Source of the DNA: an uncultured Mycoplasmatota bacterium
GTDB lineage: Bacteria > Bacillota_I > Bacilli_A > RF39 > UBA660
DNA length: 64,000 bases
Assembly (NCBI GenBank): GCA_900553395.1
Contig: USDJ01000008.1
Span: 1 to 64,000 of the forward strand
Direction of reading: 5' to 3'
Each line of letters opens with the position of its first letter. Position 1 is the stretch's first letter. This document shows, one piece after another, positions 62,499 through 64,000 of the stretch. The notes under the pieces are model-generated. The model did no database searches. It saw only the letters and a program-made list of their open reading frames with translations, and was not told where the DNA came from. The translations under genes and the position numbers were made by a program.

Positions 62499-62580
62499 AA
62501 TAGCCTCCTATAACATTATAGCATTATTATTATTTTTTTTAAATAGTTAGAAGCAAAAAAAGAAAGCCATAAGTATAGCT

Positions 62581-63900
62581 TTACTTAAACTGAGGAGAAC
62601 CAGTATTTGGATTTTGAAAAGGTTCAGCATATCCTTTATTAGAACCAGTTCCAGATAAAATCCTAATTAAATTTTCTGTAGACGAACTATACTCTCCCAC
62701 CTGATTTTCATAATCTTCTATTATCTTCAAATCAGCCTCAGTATCTTTAAATGTAATTTTCCTAAGGCCATCTGGATCTATGCCAGAATTTTCAAACTCT
62801 AAAATCTTTGATAATATTGTATTAATTCTTTCTAACAAACTAGATAGAAGATTAATTCTATCTACATTATCGCAAAAGTTTAACCCTGAAAGTTCATCAG
62901 TATATTTTTGTAATAAGTCTTGATATGTTTTATTTAAATCAGCAGAAACGACTTTCTTACTTATTTCAATTAATAATTGTTTATACATTTTAGAAAATTC
63001 ATCAAAATCAGTTATATGAGCTTTCAAGTCTTGTAATCTATTGTCGATAGAATCATCAATTATACCAAGCCTATCATATTTTGAAACTAATTCATCATAT
63101 TTTTTTACATTATCAAAGTAAGTATGAAAGACATTATTTATTGAAGCACGAAGTTCATTTAAAATAAAAGATGTGCTGTTTAACGAAATTCCAAGTTTAT
63201 CTATAGCAACTCGTTTTAGAGAATCAATAATATCTTTTAATGCATCATATCCAGCATAACCCTTAAATTCATCAGTCAAAGCGTCTATAGCATTAATATT
63301 ATGTTGTTTTATATATTTATAATACTTTTCTCTATAATCTTCTAATGATTTTGCAAATTCATCAGCAGTACACTCAAAATTAAAGTTATATTTTAATTCA
63401 TCAAATCCCACAGAAATGCAATAGCTATATCTATACTCTTCTAAAGTTTTTAAATATAATGATCTTAATTGAGATAAAAACTCACTATAGCATTTTTCTA
63501 CATCTTGTTTTGAATTACTTAATGAAATTTTTACATTAAATGTAAAAACTAAAAAATCAACACCATAAATTGAACTATCATTTTTTAAAAACACATAACG
63601 TCGTCCATTAGTTTTATAATTATTTATTAAATTACAATAATGACTTTTTGCATTGGATAATTCACTAGATTCATTATAGCTCCAAGAATATGGATTACTT
63701 CTTAAATGATTAGTTAATATTTCTCTTGCTTCGTTTAACATCTGCGCTATTTCGATTTGATGCTTTTGAATCTCGTCAGACTCAGTAGAAAAATTATCAG
63801 GATGATTAGCGCTCATCTCACGTCTAAAAGCTTTTCTTAAATCATCTTGTGTAAATGGTTCTGTTAATTTTAGTACATTTAAAGCTTCTTTTATTTCCAT
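62581..63900 (-). CDS. J-domain protein with long coiled-coil C-terminus
   Basis: 439 residues. An N-terminal J domain (about 1-70) with the Hsp70-activating motif HPD in MSANHPDNFS, after the helix DLRKAFRREM. The rest is helical (CNLINNYKTNG, LKRVAIDKLGISLNS, IDNRLQDLKAHITDFDEFSKM) without zinc fingers or the DnaJ C-terminal domain, so it is a specialised co-chaperone rather than DnaJ itself. It lies just downstream of a partly visible gene. Client unknown. Confidence 0.82.
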   Translation of the reverse strand: MEIKEALNVLKLTEPFTQDDLRKAFRREMSANHPDNFSTESDEIQKHQIEIAQMLNEAREILTNHLRSNPYSWSYNESSELSNAKSHYCNLINNYKTNGRRYVFLKNDSSIYGVDFLVFTFNVKISLSNSKQDVEKCYSEFLSQLRSLYLKTLEEYRYSYCISVGFDELKYNFNFECTADEFAKSLEDYREKYYKYIKQHNINAIDALTDEFKGYAGYDALKDIIDSLKRVAIDKLGISLNSTSFILNELRASINNVFHTYFDNVKKYDELVSKYDRLGIIDDSIDNRLQDLKAHITDFDEFSKMYKQLLIEISKKVVSADLNKTYQDLLQKYTDELSGLNFCDNVDRINLLSSLLERINTILSKILEFENSGIDPDGLRKITFKDTEADLKIIEDYENQVGEYSSSTENLIRILSGTGSNKGYAEPFQNPNTGSPQFK

Positions 63901-63917
63901 AAGTTACCTCTTTTCAA

Positions 63918-64000
63918 TTATTTGTGTTTCTTGGGTTGATCAGTTTCACCTGTACAACTATTTAATCCACCAATAATGCTTCTAATTCTAGCTTCAAATT
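63918..64000 (-). CDS. C-terminal end of an upstream gene (partial)
   Basis: The frame FEARIRSIIGGLNSCTGETD followed by QPKKHK and TAA enters from the right edge; 17 bases later the J-domain gene starts with AGAGGTAAC as RBS. Too short to identify. It is probably in one operon with the J-domain gene and may be its Hsp70-related or client partner (guess). Confidence 0.6.
   Translation of the reverse strand, partial: FEARIRSIIGGLNSCTGETDQPKKHK

Noticed and set aside
1..64000. UGA read as tryptophan (Mycoplasma-type code)
   Set aside because: RF2 with its UGA frameshift is present, Trp is encoded by TGG, and several genes end in TGA.

Overview
The window is a very AT-rich chromosome segment from a Gram-positive, low-GC member of the Bacillota. 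UGA is read as stop: prfB (RF2) is present with its programmed UGA frameshift, and Trp is encoded by UGG. There are signs of a spore-forming lineage: an SspI-type small acid-soluble spore protein (56526-56732), two YjcZ-like small membrane proteins (48186-48413) and a SpoVD/FtsI-type transpeptidase, now broken. Many large Ig-like or InlB-like surface proteins suggest a gut-type, host-associated anaerobe. That last point is inference, and no species is named. No rRNA, tRNA or CRISPR array was recognised. Almost all genes lie on the minus strand.

Layout. 1-8800 is a surface and signalling locus. It holds a large YDG/InlB-repeat adhesin running off the left edge, a leftover C-terminal Ig-like fragment, an InlB/Big_2 membrane protein, a NarL-type response regulator, a histidine kinase, a seven-helix partner with a degenerate ATPase domain, and a truncated class B sortase. 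The two surface genes share a duplicated promoter region. 8750-9203 is a scar of gene fragments. 9204-14960 is a compact mobile element of about 5.75 kb, carrying a large serine recombinase and a five-gene cargo (ParB-like protein, membrane glycosyltransferase, nucleoside-kinase-like P-loop protein, histidine phosphatase, unknown protein). It has inserted inside the active-site SxxK motif of a penicillin-binding protein. Both PBP halves remain on its flanks, and the two ends rebuild an almost palindromic attP.

16-28 kb holds a transglutaminase-like protein, a cadCA metal-efflux operon with operator, lepB, and a run of surface or membrane proteins. 26-64 kb is mostly housekeeping: T-box-controlled deoC-tyrS, gpsA, an ABC exporter, htrA, uvrA, mutS, a Lon/PDZ protease, folD, thiol-redox genes with a pentapeptide-repeat protein and a cysteine desulfurase, a PrsA-like foldase, recX, a solute-binding/GGDEF-like sensor, an envelope operon, trmB, sspI, T-box-controlled glyS, an orphan Flp pilin, ftsEX, a YitT protein, prfB and a J-domain protein.

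Findings most worth following up: the mobile element, its reconstructed att site and its unassigned cargo; the duplicated surface-gene promoter beside a two-component system with a probable pseudokinase; and a very short glycine T-box upstream of glyS.
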